Shown here: piece by piece, positions 8,261 through 17,081 of the stretch
How positions within the stretch are numbered: position 1 is the first letter of the stretch
Layout: every line of letters starts with the position of its first letter
Origin: Anaerotruncus sp. MC2020
Lineage (GTDB): Bacteria; Bacillota; Clostridia; Oscillospirales; Ruminococcaceae
Length of the DNA: 64,000 nucleotides
Assembly: GCA_000701945.1 (NCBI GenBank)
Contig: KL370841.1
Coordinates: 20,976 to 84,975, forward strand
Direction: 5' to 3'
Notes under the pieces: model-generated
Databases searched by the model: none
The model's input: only the letters and a program-made list of their open reading frames with translations
Told to the model about the DNA's origin: nothing
Translations under genes and position numbers: made by a program

Positions 8261-8298
8261 GCGGCAGCTTTATACAGCCGCTGTATATTATATGCCGC
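8261..8298. promoter_or_regulatory. Nested palindrome upstream of mazF, possible operator
   Basis: TATACAGCCGCTGTATA (8271-8287) is a perfect inverted repeat with a 3-base centre, and is itself enclosed by GCGGCA (8261-8266) and TGCCGC (8293-8298). It overlaps TATAAT-like sequence on the minus strand. The remainder of the 8209-8530 divergent region is AT-rich with no gene seen. Confidence 0.5.
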
Positions 8299-8530
8299 CG
8301 CTCGGGGAAATGTTTGGGCACATTATATCATTCTGCCCTTGCAAACGTGTTTAATTTTTACAAATTAACAAGATAGCCCTTGTAAAATAATACAGGATGT
8401 GATATCATATTATCATGGGAATTATTTTTTGTTCCGTGTACGGCAGAGAAAAAATAAGCCGCACATTTATTTCAGGGAGCACTGTATTCGGGGAAAATGC
8501 AGGCTCTAAGCATATAAGGATGTGTTATTG

Positions 8531-11056
8531 ATGAGAATGAAAACGAAAAAACTTATCGCACTTGCGCTGTCGGGTATCATAGGGCTATGCTCGCTGACCC
8601 TTGAACTGCAATACGCAGAGAACAGCGCGGGCACAGCATACGCTGCGGACGACTACACAACAGGTACGAGCGGCAGCTTCAACTACCGCAAATACGCGGA
8701 ATTCACGGTCATCAGCGGTACCTCGGGCACTCTCAGCGGAGCAGTTGCCGTCCCCGAGACTATCGAGGGGCTACCCGTAGTGACCATTTTCTCCGACGCC
8801 TTCAAGGGACAGAACAAGATGACGTCTCTTTCGCTTCCGTCGAAGCTGAAAAACCTCGGTGAAACGGCGCTCAACACCGTTGACTACAAGGACGGCGCAT
8901 ACATGGAGGGCGACATCTTCTCGTCTCTCGCGAGCATAACGGTATCGCCCGACAACCCCTATTATACGAGCTCTGACGGCGTCCTCTACAACAAGGACCG
9001 CACGAAGCTCATAGCCTATCCTCCCGCGAAGAGCGGCGCATTCAGCGTTCCGTCGGGAGTAACCGAATCAGCTCCCCACGCGTTTGACTACTGCGCGGTC
9101 ACTTCTGTGACGCTGCCCGACGGCTTCAAGACGATACCCGATTACGGCTTCTACCGCTGCATATACATGAAGAGCATAAAGCTGCCCGAGTCACTGACCT
9201 CGATAGGCGAGCGCGCATTCCAGAATGACGGGCTCGAGTCGATAGTGATACCCAAGAATGTCCAGAAGATAGGCAATTTCTGCTTCTTCTACACGACAAA
9301 AATGACGTCGATAACCTTCGAGAATCCGAAGTGCAGCATCGCGGGCGAAAACTACACCATATGCAACGCCTACAAGGACGACTATACGTACAACGGTACG
9401 ATAAGGGGATATTCGGGCTCTATAGCGGAGGTATACGCAAATCGGTACAGCTACAAGTTCGAGTCTATCGGCGAGCCTCCCGCAACTACGACAGCTCCCG
9501 CCACGACTACAACTACAACGACGACCACTACCACCACCACTACGACAACTACTACCACGACCACTACTACCGCTGCTCCCGAGACAACCACAACAACGAC
9601 AAAGGCGGACAGCTACACTATCCTCGACTATGACAACTCGCCGCTCGAGGTCAATGCTCAGAGGGCGGTATACGTGTACAACTCCGACTCATATGAGTGC
9701 TCGGGCGTGTCTGTCACGAACGCATCGGACAATATATCCTACAGATTCAGCGCCTCGCGCGGCATCGTGTACATCACCGCGCTCTCTGCGGGCGAGGCTC
9801 ACCTCACTATCCGCGAGAAGGACTGCGTGAAGGGCGAGGAGGTAAGGCTGACGATAGTCCCCGAGACGACGACTCAGACGACCACCGCTCCCGTCACCAC
9901 TACCACCACTACCACGACTACGACCGTCCCCGCAACAAAGGTTCCCGACAGGAAGGTCGGCATCAGGATAGCCAGCTATCCTACCAAGACCGCCTACAAC
10001 ATCGGCGAGGAGCTCGACCTTGAAGGACTTGCAGTCAAGACATGGGTCATCGACGGAAACGGCGACGAGGTAAGCGACAACTACGGCAACTCCTACGACG
10101 TCAAGGACTACAGCTCACGCTTCGATATTTCGGAGTTTGACAGCAGTACTCCCGGCGAGCACACGATAACGATAACCTACAAGAAGTACAATTCCGAGAA
10201 CAAGCTCCTCACAGCTAGCGCAGACTTCACGGTATTCGTGCTTGAGCCCGCGACCACAACTACCACTACGACCACCACGACAACAACTACGACCACTACC
10301 ACGGTCACGACGACCTCACAGCCCGTCACCGACGAGCCTACCACTACCTCCACTACTACCACAACAACTACGACTACCACGACAACAACGACAACTACTA
10401 CGACTACGACCACTCAGCCCACGACAACGCGCGAGTGCAGTGTGCGCCTGCAAATAATCAGCTACCCGACCAAGACCGTTTATGAGTACGGCGAACAGCT
10501 CGACATCACAGGCTTCAGGATACAGGTCTATACGACCGACAAATACGGCAATGAGACCGCCGAGAACAACGGCGTGCCGTATGAGGTCAAGGACAGACCC
10601 GACCTGTTCAGGGTAGAGGGCTACAACAGCAGTTCAGTCGGCGCGAGCGAGCTCAACGTGGTATTCGGCTTCTATTACCCGCAGTACCAGAAATGGCTCT
10701 CGGCGACCGAAAAGATAAAGGTCTACGTGAACGAGAGGGTCACCACCACAGCGGCGACTACCACCGCTCCCGAGACGACCACCACCGTCACGACGGGTCC
10801 CAAGCCCGCAGACTACGACCTCGGAGACGTAAACCGCGATAAATCGGTCAACTCCAAGGACGCAACGGAGATACTCAAGGCATATGCGGCGTTCTCGACG
10901 GGCAATACCCCGCGCCTCACAGAGTCGCAGAAGCTCGCCGCAGACGTCAATAAAGACGGCTCGGTCAACGCCAAGGACGCTTCGATAGTCCTCGCGTACT
11001 ATTCGTACCTCTCCACAGGCGGCAAGAAGTCGCTCACGGACTATATGACATCGTAG
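8531..11056 (+). CDS. Secreted LRR (BspA-type), Thr-rich linker, Ig-like, dockerin protein
   Basis: The 841-aa protein has a signal peptide (KTKKLIALALSGIIGLCSLT, cut after GTAYA), then BspA-like leucine-rich repeats (about 45-310; FKTIPDYGFYRC, LTSIGERAF, VQKIGNFCF). Three Thr-rich linkers separate the rest: a domain at about 375-450, two related modules starting VGIRIASYPTKTAYNIGE and VRLQIISYPTKTVYEYGE (bacterial Ig-like), and a C-terminal type I dockerin with two Ca-binding repeats (DVNRDKSVNSKDATEIL; DVNKDGSVNAKDASIVL). The dockerin should dock onto a cohesin-bearing scaffold. No enzyme domain is visible, so adhesion or binding is more likely than catalysis. ATG 8531 is preferred over GTG 8522 because AAGGA lies 10 bases before it. 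Confidence 0.9.
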   Translation: MRMKTKKLIALALSGIIGLCSLTLELQYAENSAGTAYAADDYTTGTSGSFNYRKYAEFTVISGTSGTLSGAVAVPETIEGLPVVTIFSDAFKGQNKMTSLSLPSKLKNLGETALNTVDYKDGAYMEGDIFSSLASITVSPDNPYYTSSDGVLYNKDRTKLIAYPPAKSGAFSVPSGVTESAPHAFDYCAVTSVTLPDGFKTIPDYGFYRCIYMKSIKLPESLTSIGERAFQNDGLESIVIPKNVQKIGNFCFFYTTKMTSITFENPKCSIAGENYTICNAYKDDYTYNGTIRGYSGSIAEVYANRYSYKFESIGEPPATTTAPATTTTTTTTTTTTTTTTTTTTTTTAAPETTTTTTKADSYTILDYDNSPLEVNAQRAVYVYNSDSYECSGVSVTNASDNISYRFSASRGIVYITALSAGEAHLTIREKDCVKGEEVRLTIVPETTTQTTTAPVTTTTTTTTTTVPATKVPDRKVGIRIASYPTKTAYNIGEELDLEGLAVKTWVIDGNGDEVSDNYGNSYDVKDYSSRFDISEFDSSTPGEHTITITYKKYNSENKLLTASADFTVFVLEPATTTTTTTTTTTTTTTTTVTTTSQPVTDEPTTTSTTTTTTTTTTTTTTTTTTTTTQPTTTRECSVRLQIISYPTKTVYEYGEQLDITGFRIQVYTTDKYGNETAENNGVPYEVKDRPDLFRVEGYNSSSVGASELNVVFGFYYPQYQKWLSATEKIKVYVNERVTTTAATTTAPETTTTVTTGPKPADYDLGDVNRDKSVNSKDATEILKAYAAFSTGNTPRLTESQKLAADVNKDGSVNAKDASIVLAYYSYLSTGGKKSLTDYMTS

Positions 11057-11071
11057 CATTACGCTTTTCAG

Positions 11072-11104
11072 CAGGCAGCTCCTAAAGGGACTGCCTGTTT
11101 TTTT
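11072..11104 (+). terminator. Terminator after the LRR-dockerin gene
   Basis: A CAGGCAG...CTGCCTG stem is followed by a run of seven T, starting 16 bp after the stop codon. Confidence 0.88.
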
Positions 11105-11124
11105 GCGGGCGATAATAATTATAT

Positions 11125-11244
11125 CGGACCGCCAAAGGCGGCCCCTACAAAATGTAGATGCAACACCTTTCTGTAGGGGCGCATTCCGTGCGCCCGTTTA
11201 ATCGTCGGTATCATTTCGGGCGGGCGAGCGGAACTCGCCCCTAC
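11125..11244. repeat. Three GTAG-hairpin units (BIME-like cluster)
   Basis: Units at 11125-11148 (reverse), 11173-11196 (forward) and 11221-11244 (reverse) share GTAGGGGC but have different, self-complementary stems. The first is identical over 24 bases to the two units inside the transposase gene at 39637. Alternating orientation is typical of REP/BIME clusters. Confidence 0.9.
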
Positions 11245-11278
11245 AAATGAGCTCCGAACAAGAATTTATCCTCAGATA

Positions 11279-11307
11279 TTGCAATTTCTTTAAACTTGTG
11301 ATATAAT
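11279..11307 (+). promoter_or_regulatory. Sigma-A promoter for proS
   Basis: TTGCAA (11279-11284), 17-bp spacer and a perfect TATAAT (11302-11307) lie 39 bp before the start codon. No T-box is seen here. Confidence 0.75.
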
Positions 11308-11345
11308 GTGTATATCTATGTTATTTCAGAAAAGAGGACATTTCT

Positions 11346-12785
11346 ATGGCAAAGGATAAAAAGCTGGTTACCGCGATAACCTCCATGGACGAGGACTTCG
11401 CACAGTGGTACACCGACATATGCAAAAAGGCTGAGCTCATCGAGTACACCAGCGTCAAGGGCTGTATGGTCATCCGTCCCTACGGCTACGCTATCTGGGA
11501 GAATATCCAGCGTATACTCGACTCCACATTCAAGGCTACAGGTCACGAAAACGTGTGTATGCCCATGTTCATTCCCGAGAGCCTCCTCCAGAAGGAGAAA
11601 GACCACGTTGAGGGCTTCGCTCCCGAGGTTGCTTGGGTAACTTACGGCGGAAGCGAAAAGCTCGAGGACAGGCTCTGCGTGCGCCCGACCTCCGAGACGC
11701 TCTTCTGCGAGCACTATGCCAACATCGTTCACTCCTACCGCGACCTCCCCAAGCTCTACAACCAGTGGGTAAGCGTTGTTCGCTGGGAGAAGACCACCCG
11801 CCCCTTCCTCCGCTCGAGAGAGTTCCTGTGGCAGGAGGGTCACACTATCCACGCTACCGCTGAGGAGGCTATCGAGGAGACCGAGCGTATGCTCAACGTA
11901 TACGCCGACTTCTGCGAGCAGTCCCTCGCTATGCCCGTAGTTAAGGGCAAAAAGACCGAGAGCGACAAGTTCGCGGGAGCTGTCTCCACCTACGCTATCG
12001 AGGCTCTCATGCACGACGGCAAGGCGCTTCAGGCAGGTACATCCCACTACTTCGGCGACGGCTTCGCTAAGGCTTTCGACATCGAATTCACCGACAAGGA
12101 GAACAAGCGCGTGTTCCCGCACCAGACAAGCTGGGGCGTTACGACTCGTCTCATCGGCGCTGTCATCATGACTCACGGCGACGATAACGGTCTCGTGCTC
12201 CCGCCCGCTGTAGCTCCGATACAGGTCGTTATCATACCCGTTGCCCAGCACAAGGAGGGCGTTCTCGAGAAGGCAAACGAGCTCAAGGACAGACTCGCAA
12301 AGCTCGGTCTGCGCGTCAAGCTCGACGACAGCGAGAACTCACCCGGCTGGAAGTTCGCAGAGTACGAGATGAAGGGCGTTCCGCTCCGTGTGGAGATAGG
12401 TCCGCGCGACATCGAGGAGGGCAACTGCGTCATCGCTTCACGCTGGAACGGTGAGAAGGCGACTGTAGCTCTCACAGACCTCGAGACTACCGTTCAGCAG
12501 AAGCTCACAGAGGCTCACGACGGCATGTTCAACAAGGCGCTCGAAAATCAGAAGAGACGCACCTACGCCTGCACGACTATCGACGAGATAAACAAGGCTC
12601 TCGAGCAGGGCGACGGCTTCATCAAGGCTATGTGGTGCGGCGAGGAAGCCTGCGAGGACGAGGTCAAGGACAAGACGGGCGTTGGCTCGAGATGTATCCC
12701 CTTCGAGCAGGAGCACCTCTCCGACGTGTGCGTTTGCTGCGGCAAGCCCGCCAAGCACATGGTATACTGGGGCAAGGCATATTAA
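11346..12785 (+). CDS. proS: Prolyl-tRNA synthetase, short (archaeal/eukaryal) type
   Basis: The 479-aa class II synthetase charges tRNA-Pro with proline. It lacks the editing insertion of the long bacterial form and has the features of the short ProS type: RPTSETLF (motif 2 region), [12 protein letters not shown], a motif 3 region around [17 protein letters not shown], an anticodon-binding domain from about 280 and a C-terminal zinc-binding-like domain with Cys pairs ([16 protein letters not shown]). AGAGGA precedes the ATG. It is a single-gene unit with its own promoter and terminator. Confidence 0.95.
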   Translation: MAKDKKLVTAITSMDEDFAQWYTDICKKAELIEYTSVKGCMVIRPYGYAIWENIQRILDSTFKATGHENVCMPMFIPESLLQKEKDHVEGFAPEVAWVTYGGSEKLEDRLCVRPTSETLFCEHYANIVHSYRDLPKLYNQWVSVVRWEKTTRPFLRSREFLWQEGHTIHATAEEAIEETERMLNVYADFCEQSLAMPVVKGKKTESDKFAGAVSTYAIEALMHDGKALQAGTSHYFGDGFAKAFDIEFTDKENKRVFPHQTSWGVTTRLIGAVIMTHGDDNGLVLPPAVAPIQVVIIPVAQHKEGVLEKANELKDRLAKLGLRVKLDDSENSPGWKFAEYEMKGVPLRVEIGPRDIEEGNCVIASRWNGEKATVALTDLETTVQQKLTEAHDGMFNKALENQKRRTYACTTIDEINKALEQGDGFIKAMWCGEEACEDEVKDKTGVGSRCIPFEQEHLSDVCVCCGKPAKHMVYWGKAY

Positions 12786-12791
12786 TGAGCA

Positions 12792-12823
12792 AGGGCGTGA
12801 TAAAGAGGACTTTATCACGCCCT
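12792..12823 (+). terminator. Terminator of proS
   Basis: A 14-bp perfect stem (AGGGCGTGATAAAG / CTTTATCACGCCCT) around AGGA sits 7 bp after the stop codon. Two more short hairpins follow before 12909: GTGTCCGC-TT-GCGGACAT near 12842 and AGCCGCAC / GTGCGGCT (12879-12899, with T-run on the plus strand). Confidence 0.85.
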
Positions 12824-12908
12824 CTTAGTGAATAGATATGGTGTCCGCTTTGCGGACATATCAGATGCTTCACTATGTAGCCGCACTTTATGTGCGGCTT
12901 TTCTGCAC

Positions 12909-13601
12909 TTACTGAACGCTGTCCCTGATATACCATACACCGTTGGTTATATAGGGCGCGCCGTCAATGAGGACGGAGTTGAGCGCCTCAGCACTGAGCT
13001 GTGTGGTTATCGCGGCATATGCGTCGGGCAGTCTGAGCGTATTGTCTATGCCATGAGCCGTTATCTGTGCGAGCGCAGTCATGCTCGCGCCGTAATACGG
13101 GCGGCAGTTGCGGCGCGCAGTCGTTGTCGACTGTGCCGTGCAGGTGTCCCACACCGATATCTCGGTGGTCGACTCGGGGATAGTGTTCGTGACGGTCAAT
13201 GCAGCAAGCTGACCGTTGCTGTCAACAGTAATGCATACACCGTAGTTGTTTCGCGAGGTCGCCGAGTCATAGCCCGCATAATATTGCAGCATGAGACCGT
13301 TATCGCAGAGCAGTGCTCCCACAATATAGGCGGTAACACCCGTTCCGTTCGTCGTCTTGAGCACCTTTGTGAAGTCGTCGGACGAGTAGCGGAACGATTC
13401 CTTGTTGCTTCCCGACTGTACAGTGAACTTTATCGTTACGTCGTCGTCCTCAATGGACAGCGTATCGTTCGTGTTCACCGTCGTTGTGTTCGTAATGGTG
13501 AGGTCCTCAAGAAAGGTGCCCTCCTTGTGCTCGTTCAGCCACTCGAAGAAGTTCGCGAGGCTCGTAGAGCCGCTTGGCTGCTGAAATCTTACTATTGCCA
13601 T
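12909..13601 (-). CDS. Phage-structural-like hypothetical protein
   Basis: The 230-aa product is not assigned to a family. It is rich in Thr, Ser and Asn, has no signal peptide or membrane segment, and has the beta-rich look of phage tail or head-decoration proteins. An in-frame ATG at 13610 directly abuts AGGAGG with no spacing, whereas the ATG at 13601 (MAIVRFQQPSG) is 9 bases from it, so 13601 is chosen. This places the start 1 bp after the preceding gene's stop codon. No other phage genes are nearby. Confidence 0.65.
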   Translation of the reverse strand: MAIVRFQQPSGSTSLANFFEWLNEHKEGTFLEDLTITNTTTVNTNDTLSIEDDDVTIKFTVQSGSNKESFRYSSDDFTKVLKTTNGTGVTAYIVGALLCDNGLMLQYYAGYDSATSRNNYGVCITVDSNGQLAALTVTNTIPESTTEISVWDTCTAQSTTTARRNCRPYYGASMTALAQITAHGIDNTLRLPDAYAAITTQLSAEALNSVLIDGAPYITNGVWYIRDSVQ

Positions 13602-13602
13602 A

Positions 13603-13908
13603 TCATTCATCCTCCTGTACTGTGAGATTGCCGACGATAGGTGCTCCCGCAGATGTGCCCATTATCAGCATAGATGTCGGTGTTCCGAGCGGGCTCGCAG
13701 AGCTCTGCTTCTTCCATATGCCCGAGCTGTTGAGACAGTAGGTGTCGCCCGTGTTGATGTCGAGCGCAACAGAGCCCTTGGCGATTATCTTGCCCGTGAT
13801 GTCGTTCACATCGGGAAGGTCTCCCGCCGAATCTGCCATTATCTCCGCGAGCACGACCGCCTTGCCGTCGCTGAAGCTGACGAATCTTTCATTGCGTATC
13901 CAGTTCAT
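13603..13908 (-). CDS. Small phage-like hypothetical protein
   Basis: The 101-aa product (MNWIRNERFVSF...) is not recognised; the segment DINTGDTYCLNSSGIWKKQ is of the kind found in phage fibre or collar proteins. The start at 13908 has GGAGT upstream; a longer frame from 13950 is less likely. It forms a two-gene unit with 12909-13601, flanked by unrelated housekeeping genes, so it may be a remnant or a domesticated cassette. Confidence 0.6.
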   Translation of the reverse strand: MNWIRNERFVSFSDGKAVVLAEIMADSAGDLPDVNDITGKIIAKGSVALDINTGDTYCLNSSGIWKKQSSASPLGTPTSMLIMGTSAGAPIVGNLTVQEDE

Positions 13909-14085
13909 GATTACTCCTTTCCGAGTGTATCCGCTTCGAGAAGCAAGCAACTTATCCGCAAGCCCCTCTATAAGGGGTGCAAAAAAAGCATTTTTGCAAT
14001 GGAAAACCGTTGATTATTGAAAAAATAATTTTCAGCTTTGTATACCTGCACAAAACAGCCCGTGATAATGCTGCCCAAAACGACA

Positions 14086-14118
14086 AAAAAGCCAAAGAGA
14101 ACGGCTCTTTGGCTTTTT
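14086..14118. terminator. Strong hairpin, AT-flanked
   Basis: AAAAAGCCAAAGAG and CTCTTTGGCTTTTT form a perfect 14-bp stem with a 5-base loop. It lies upstream of the CPBP promoter and downstream of no plus-strand gene within 1.2 kb, so the transcript it ends is unclear. Confidence 0.7.
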
Positions 14119-14191
14119 GATTTAATTATTCACTCTGAGGTGTAGACGCCTTCAAATAATTCTGCGACTTTGCCGCGTTTAAGTCAGGCAC

Positions 14192-14220
14192 TTGACAAGG
14201 CGGGACGTATGGGGTAAAAT
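14192..14220 (+). promoter_or_regulatory. Sigma-A promoter for the CPBP gene at 14250
   Basis: TTGACA (14192-14197), 17-bp spacer, TAAAAT (14215-14220). Its position rules out a translation start at 14220. Confidence 0.8.
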
Positions 14221-14249
14221 TGAGATATACCAAATCAAGGAGGCTTACC

Positions 14250-15215
14250 ATGCCCGAGCTGAGACCGAAAATGTTCAAAGAATCGGAAAAATCGTCTGTT
14301 TCCGAAAACCTCATCGTCAATATATTCTCATTCGTACTGATACTTGCGCTGATACTTGTCGCGGAGTCGATAATCCCGTGGCTCATGGCGCGCGACGCGA
14401 TATATGCCCGTCTCGAGGAGCTGAAAGCCTCGGGTGCGGAGATGACCTTTTCCGTTATACGTGACGCGAGCGTTTCCGTCTCAATGGAGAACAAGGTCTT
14501 CATCGCCATGCTGTTCTGCACGGTGTTCGGCACGCTGATAGCGATGTTCTACTGCCGTTTCGGCGAGGCGAGACCGCTCCGCTCAATGGGCATAGTCAAG
14601 CAAAAAGCGGGACTGCACTACCTACAGGGCGTACTCGTCGGAACAGTGCTGATGTCCGCGATAGCGCTGGGCTCGGTGGTCTGCCGCGCGAACAACATCT
14701 CCGTCTGCAAGAACGTGAACTTCGGCATAATACTGCTGACCCTGCTCGGCTTCCTGATACAGGGCATGAGCGAGGAATTCATTTTCCGCGGCTTCATGAT
14801 GAACACTCTCGGCGGACGCCACCACCCGTTCGTGGCGATAGGCGTGAGTGCGGCGGCGTTCAGCCTCGCACACGTCCTCAACCCCGGCTTCAATCTGCTC
14901 GTATTCGTCAATCTCGCGATGTTCGGCGTGTTTGCGGGACTGTACATGATACTCTTCGACGACATATGGGGAGCGTGCGCGATACATTCAATATGGAACT
15001 TTTTGCAGGGCAGCTTCTACGGCATAAGCGTGAGCGGCTCGGGAATGAACGAGTCGGTATTCCGCACGACGGCGAACAGCAGCTCGGCGCTGCTGACGGG
15101 CGGAAAATTCGGCATAGAAGGCAGCATATTCACGACCGCAGTTCTTGCGGCGGGGATAGCGGTGCTGTGGTGGAGGCTGGCGAAAGCTCCAAAGAACGAG
15201 CCTACAAACCAATAA
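14250..15215 (+). CDS. CPBP family intramembrane metalloprotease
   Basis: This 321-aa polytopic protein has the CPBP signatures EEFIFRGFMMNTLGG, FSLAHVLNPGFN and HSIWNFLQG in the right order, with about eight membrane segments. The family cleaves proteins inside the membrane by a metal-dependent mechanism; the substrate is unknown. AAGGAGG lies 7 bases before the ATG at 14250. It is unrelated in position to the other CPBP gene at 6587-7657 and shares only the catalytic motifs with it. Confidence 0.88.
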   Translation: MPELRPKMFKESEKSSVSENLIVNIFSFVLILALILVAESIIPWLMARDAIYARLEELKASGAEMTFSVIRDASVSVSMENKVFIAMLFCTVFGTLIAMFYCRFGEARPLRSMGIVKQKAGLHYLQGVLVGTVLMSAIALGSVVCRANNISVCKNVNFGIILLTLLGFLIQGMSEEFIFRGFMMNTLGGRHHPFVAIGVSAAAFSLAHVLNPGFNLLVFVNLAMFGVFAGLYMILFDDIWGACAIHSIWNFLQGSFYGISVSGSGMNESVFRTTANSSSALLTGGKFGIEGSIFTTAVLAAGIAVLWWRLAKAPKNEPTNQ

Positions 15216-15218
15216 AAT

Positions 15219-15277
15219 GCAGGGCTGCCTATGGCAGTCCGAGCTTTGTTGTGCGGACGCTCAAAGGGCGCCCCTGC
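15219..15277. repeat. Two GTAG-hairpin units with GCAG variant ends
   Basis: Units at 15219-15241 (forward) and 15253-15277 (reverse) have GCAG in place of GTAG but keep the palindromic stem. They form an inverted pair, as elsewhere in the window. Confidence 0.8.
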
Positions 15278-15314
15278 AAAATGTTTTCATTCAAGCTCAG
15301 AAATGAGGTTTTTT

Positions 15315-16310
15315 ATGGCTGATAAACTATATATGATAGTCCCCTGCTACAACGAGGAGGAGGTGCTCCCCGAGACTGCAAAGCGTCTCCGCGAGAAATA
15401 TGCCTCCCTCATCGGCGCGGGACTCATCTCCCCCGACAGCAGAGTCGTCTTCGTCAATGACGGCTCCCGAGACAGGACGTGGGACATCATCCGCGAGCTG
15501 CACGCCTCCGATGAGATGTTCTCGGGCGTCGACCTCGCGCACAACAGCGGTCATCAGAACGCCGTGCTCGCGGGACTGATGACCGTCAGGGACATATGCG
15601 ACGTCTCGATAACCATGGACGCCGACCTACAGGACGATATCAACGCGATAGACGAGATGCTCGCCAAGTATTACGAGGGCAATCAGGTCGTGTACGGTGT
15701 CCGCAGTACACGCAAGACCGACTCCTTTTTCAAGCGCTTCACCGCGCGGAGCTTCTACCGTTTCATGAAGGCTATGGGCGCGGATATCGTCTACGACCAC
15801 GCCGATTTCCGCCTCATGAGCGCCCGCGTCTTGCAGGAGCTCGCGGGCTTCCGCGAGGTCAACCTCTTCCTGCGCGGACTCGTCCCGCTCATCGGCTTCA
15901 AGAGCTGTAAGGTCTACTACGAGCGCCATGAGCGGTTCGCAGGAAAAAGCAAGTACCCGCTCGGAAAAATGCTGCATTTCGCGGTAAACGGCATAACCTC
16001 GTTCAGCACAAGACCGCTCAAGCTCATCACCGCTATAGGCTTCATCATGTCCGCGATAAGCGCCGCCGCCATTATATGGGCGTTCGTCGTGAAGATTCTC
16101 GGGCACTCCGAGCTCGGCTGGTCGAGTACGATGTGCTCGATATGGCTCATCGGCGGCATCCAGATACTCGCACTCGGCATAATCGGCGAGTATATCGGCA
16201 AAATTTACGCCGAGGTCAAGCAGCGCCCGCGCTACATCGTCGCGGAGTTCATCAACAACGGAGGCAAGGAAAATGCTGAAAAAGATACTCAGTCCCGAGA
16301 GCTGCGCTAA
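15315..16310 (+). CDS. Family 2 glycosyltransferase with C-terminal membrane anchor (DPM1/GtrB-like)
   Basis: The 331-aa protein has a GT2 domain: IVPCYNEEEVLPE at the start, VFVNDGSRDRT, and ITMDADLQDD carrying the metal-binding DxD. Two membrane segments follow at about 235-255 and 275-297. This is the layout of bactoprenol or dolichol phosphate sugar transferases (GtrB, ArnC, Dpm1). It probably loads a sugar onto undecaprenyl phosphate at the inner membrane face; the sugar is unknown. The ATG at 15315 follows GAGG; upstream in-frame starts lie in repeat DNA. The 3' end overlaps the next gene by 38 bp. Confidence 0.9.
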   Translation: MADKLYMIVPCYNEEEVLPETAKRLREKYASLIGAGLISPDSRVVFVNDGSRDRTWDIIRELHASDEMFSGVDLAHNSGHQNAVLAGLMTVRDICDVSITMDADLQDDINAIDEMLAKYYEGNQVVYGVRSTRKTDSFFKRFTARSFYRFMKAMGADIVYDHADFRLMSARVLQELAGFREVNLFLRGLVPLIGFKSCKVYYERHERFAGKSKYPLGKMLHFAVNGITSFSTRPLKLITAIGFIMSAISAAAIIWAFVVKILGHSELGWSSTMCSIWLIGGIQILALGIIGEYIGKIYAEVKQRPRYIVAEFINNGGKENAEKDTQSRELR

Positions 16311-16758
16311 ATGCCGCCTCTGCTGCGTTTTCGACAGATATGACGCGTGGGAGACCCCCGTCTTCACCGAGGAGCTCTGCGAGCGTATCCGCGCCGCAAA
16401 GCCCGATACCCCCTTCGTCAGCAAGGACGGCGGCTTCATTCTCAGAGTCACCGAATTCGACGAGAACGGACTGTTCACCTGTCCCGCACTCACCGAGACA
16501 GGCTGTATGCTCGGCGACGAAAAGCCCTTCGACTGCCGTATATGGCCGTACAGGATAATGGAGGTCGGCGGTCGGCGTGCCATAGTCATCGCATCAAACT
16601 GCGAGGAGATGTTCTCGCGTCCTATCGCGGAGCTCGTGGGCTTCCTGCGCGACGGGCTCGCGGACGATATCTTCTCCTACGCCGACAAGCACCCCGAGAT
16701 TGTCAAGCCCTATTACGAGGGCTTCCCTGTGCTGATGTTCGAGAAGAAGCATGGCTGA
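16273..16758 (+). CDS. YkgJ family cysteine-cluster protein
   Basis: The 161-aa protein has the Zn/Fe-chelating cysteine pattern of the YkgJ family: CAKCRLCC near the N-terminus, then FTCPALTETGCML and FDCRIWPYR. The function is not established; metal cluster binding is expected. The ATG at 16273 lies 8 bases after GGAGG, inside the end of the glycosyltransferase gene, so the two are translationally coupled. Confidence 0.85.
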   Translation: MLKKILSPESCAKCRLCCVFDRYDAWETPVFTEELCERIRAAKPDTPFVSKDGGFILRVTEFDENGLFTCPALTETGCMLGDEKPFDCRIWPYRIMEVGGRRAIVIASNCEEMFSRPIAELVGFLRDGLADDIFSYADKHPEIVKPYYEGFPVLMFEKKHG

Positions 16759-16762
16759 GACT

Positions 16763-17009
16763 GTAGGGGCTGCCTTTGGCAGTCCGAGCTGTATGTGCGG
16801 GCGCCCAAAGGGCGCCCCTACAAAACGTTGATTCAGCATTGTGTAGGGGACGGCGTCCCCCTACAATTGGTTACGGTAATGCTTTTGTAGGGGCGAGTTC
16901 CGCTCGCCCGCGATTTGTCGGCGATTATCGGGCGCACGGATAAGCAGCGCACCAAATCTTTGATTTGGATTGCGATGCTATATGCAGCTTTGCTGTAATG
17001 CGCCCCTAC
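16763..17009. repeat. Five GTAG-hairpin units, including one inverted 80-bp copy
   Basis: Units lie at 16763-16786 (forward), 16797-16821 (reverse), 16843-16864 (symmetrical), 16887-16910 (forward) and 16930-17009 (80-bp form, reverse). Stems differ from unit to unit but each is self-complementary. This is the densest cluster in the window and fills the whole gap before the rnhA promoter. Confidence 0.92.
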
Positions 17010-17021
17010 ACAAAATCCGAC

Positions 17022-17050
17022 TTGCCATACGGCGCAAAATCTGCTATAAT
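17022..17050 (+). promoter_or_regulatory. Sigma-A promoter for rnhA
   Basis: TTGCCA (17022-17027), 17-bp spacer, perfect TATAAT (17045-17050). The predicted transcript starts near 17057, so no start codon upstream of that can be used. Confidence 0.82.
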
Positions 17051-17081
17051 ACTCATAACAATTTGCAAGGAGGCGTTAGCC

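Noticed and set aside
8383..8520. Promoter of the LRR-dockerin gene
   Set aside because: Several TATAAT-like and TTGTAA-like words exist but none pair at 16-18 bp convincingly.
10177..10413. Poly-valine minus-strand frame
   Set aside because: It is only the complement of the Thr-coding linker of the dockerin protein.
12909..13908. Prophage
   Set aside because: Only two small structural-like genes; no integrase, terminase, capsid or att-like direct repeats seen.
15231..15314. Upstream extension of the glycosyltransferase
   Set aside because: The codons lie in a repeat pair and lack an SD; ATG 15315 starts directly before the GT2 core.
4873..17009. CRISPR array from regularly repeated GTAGGGGC blocks
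   Set aside because: Unit spacing, orientation and stem sequences vary and there are no cas genes; the pattern fits REP/BIME elements.
16965..17081. Upstream ATG extension of rnhA
   Set aside because: It precedes the TTGCCA/TATAAT promoter and would translate an 80-bp repeat unit.
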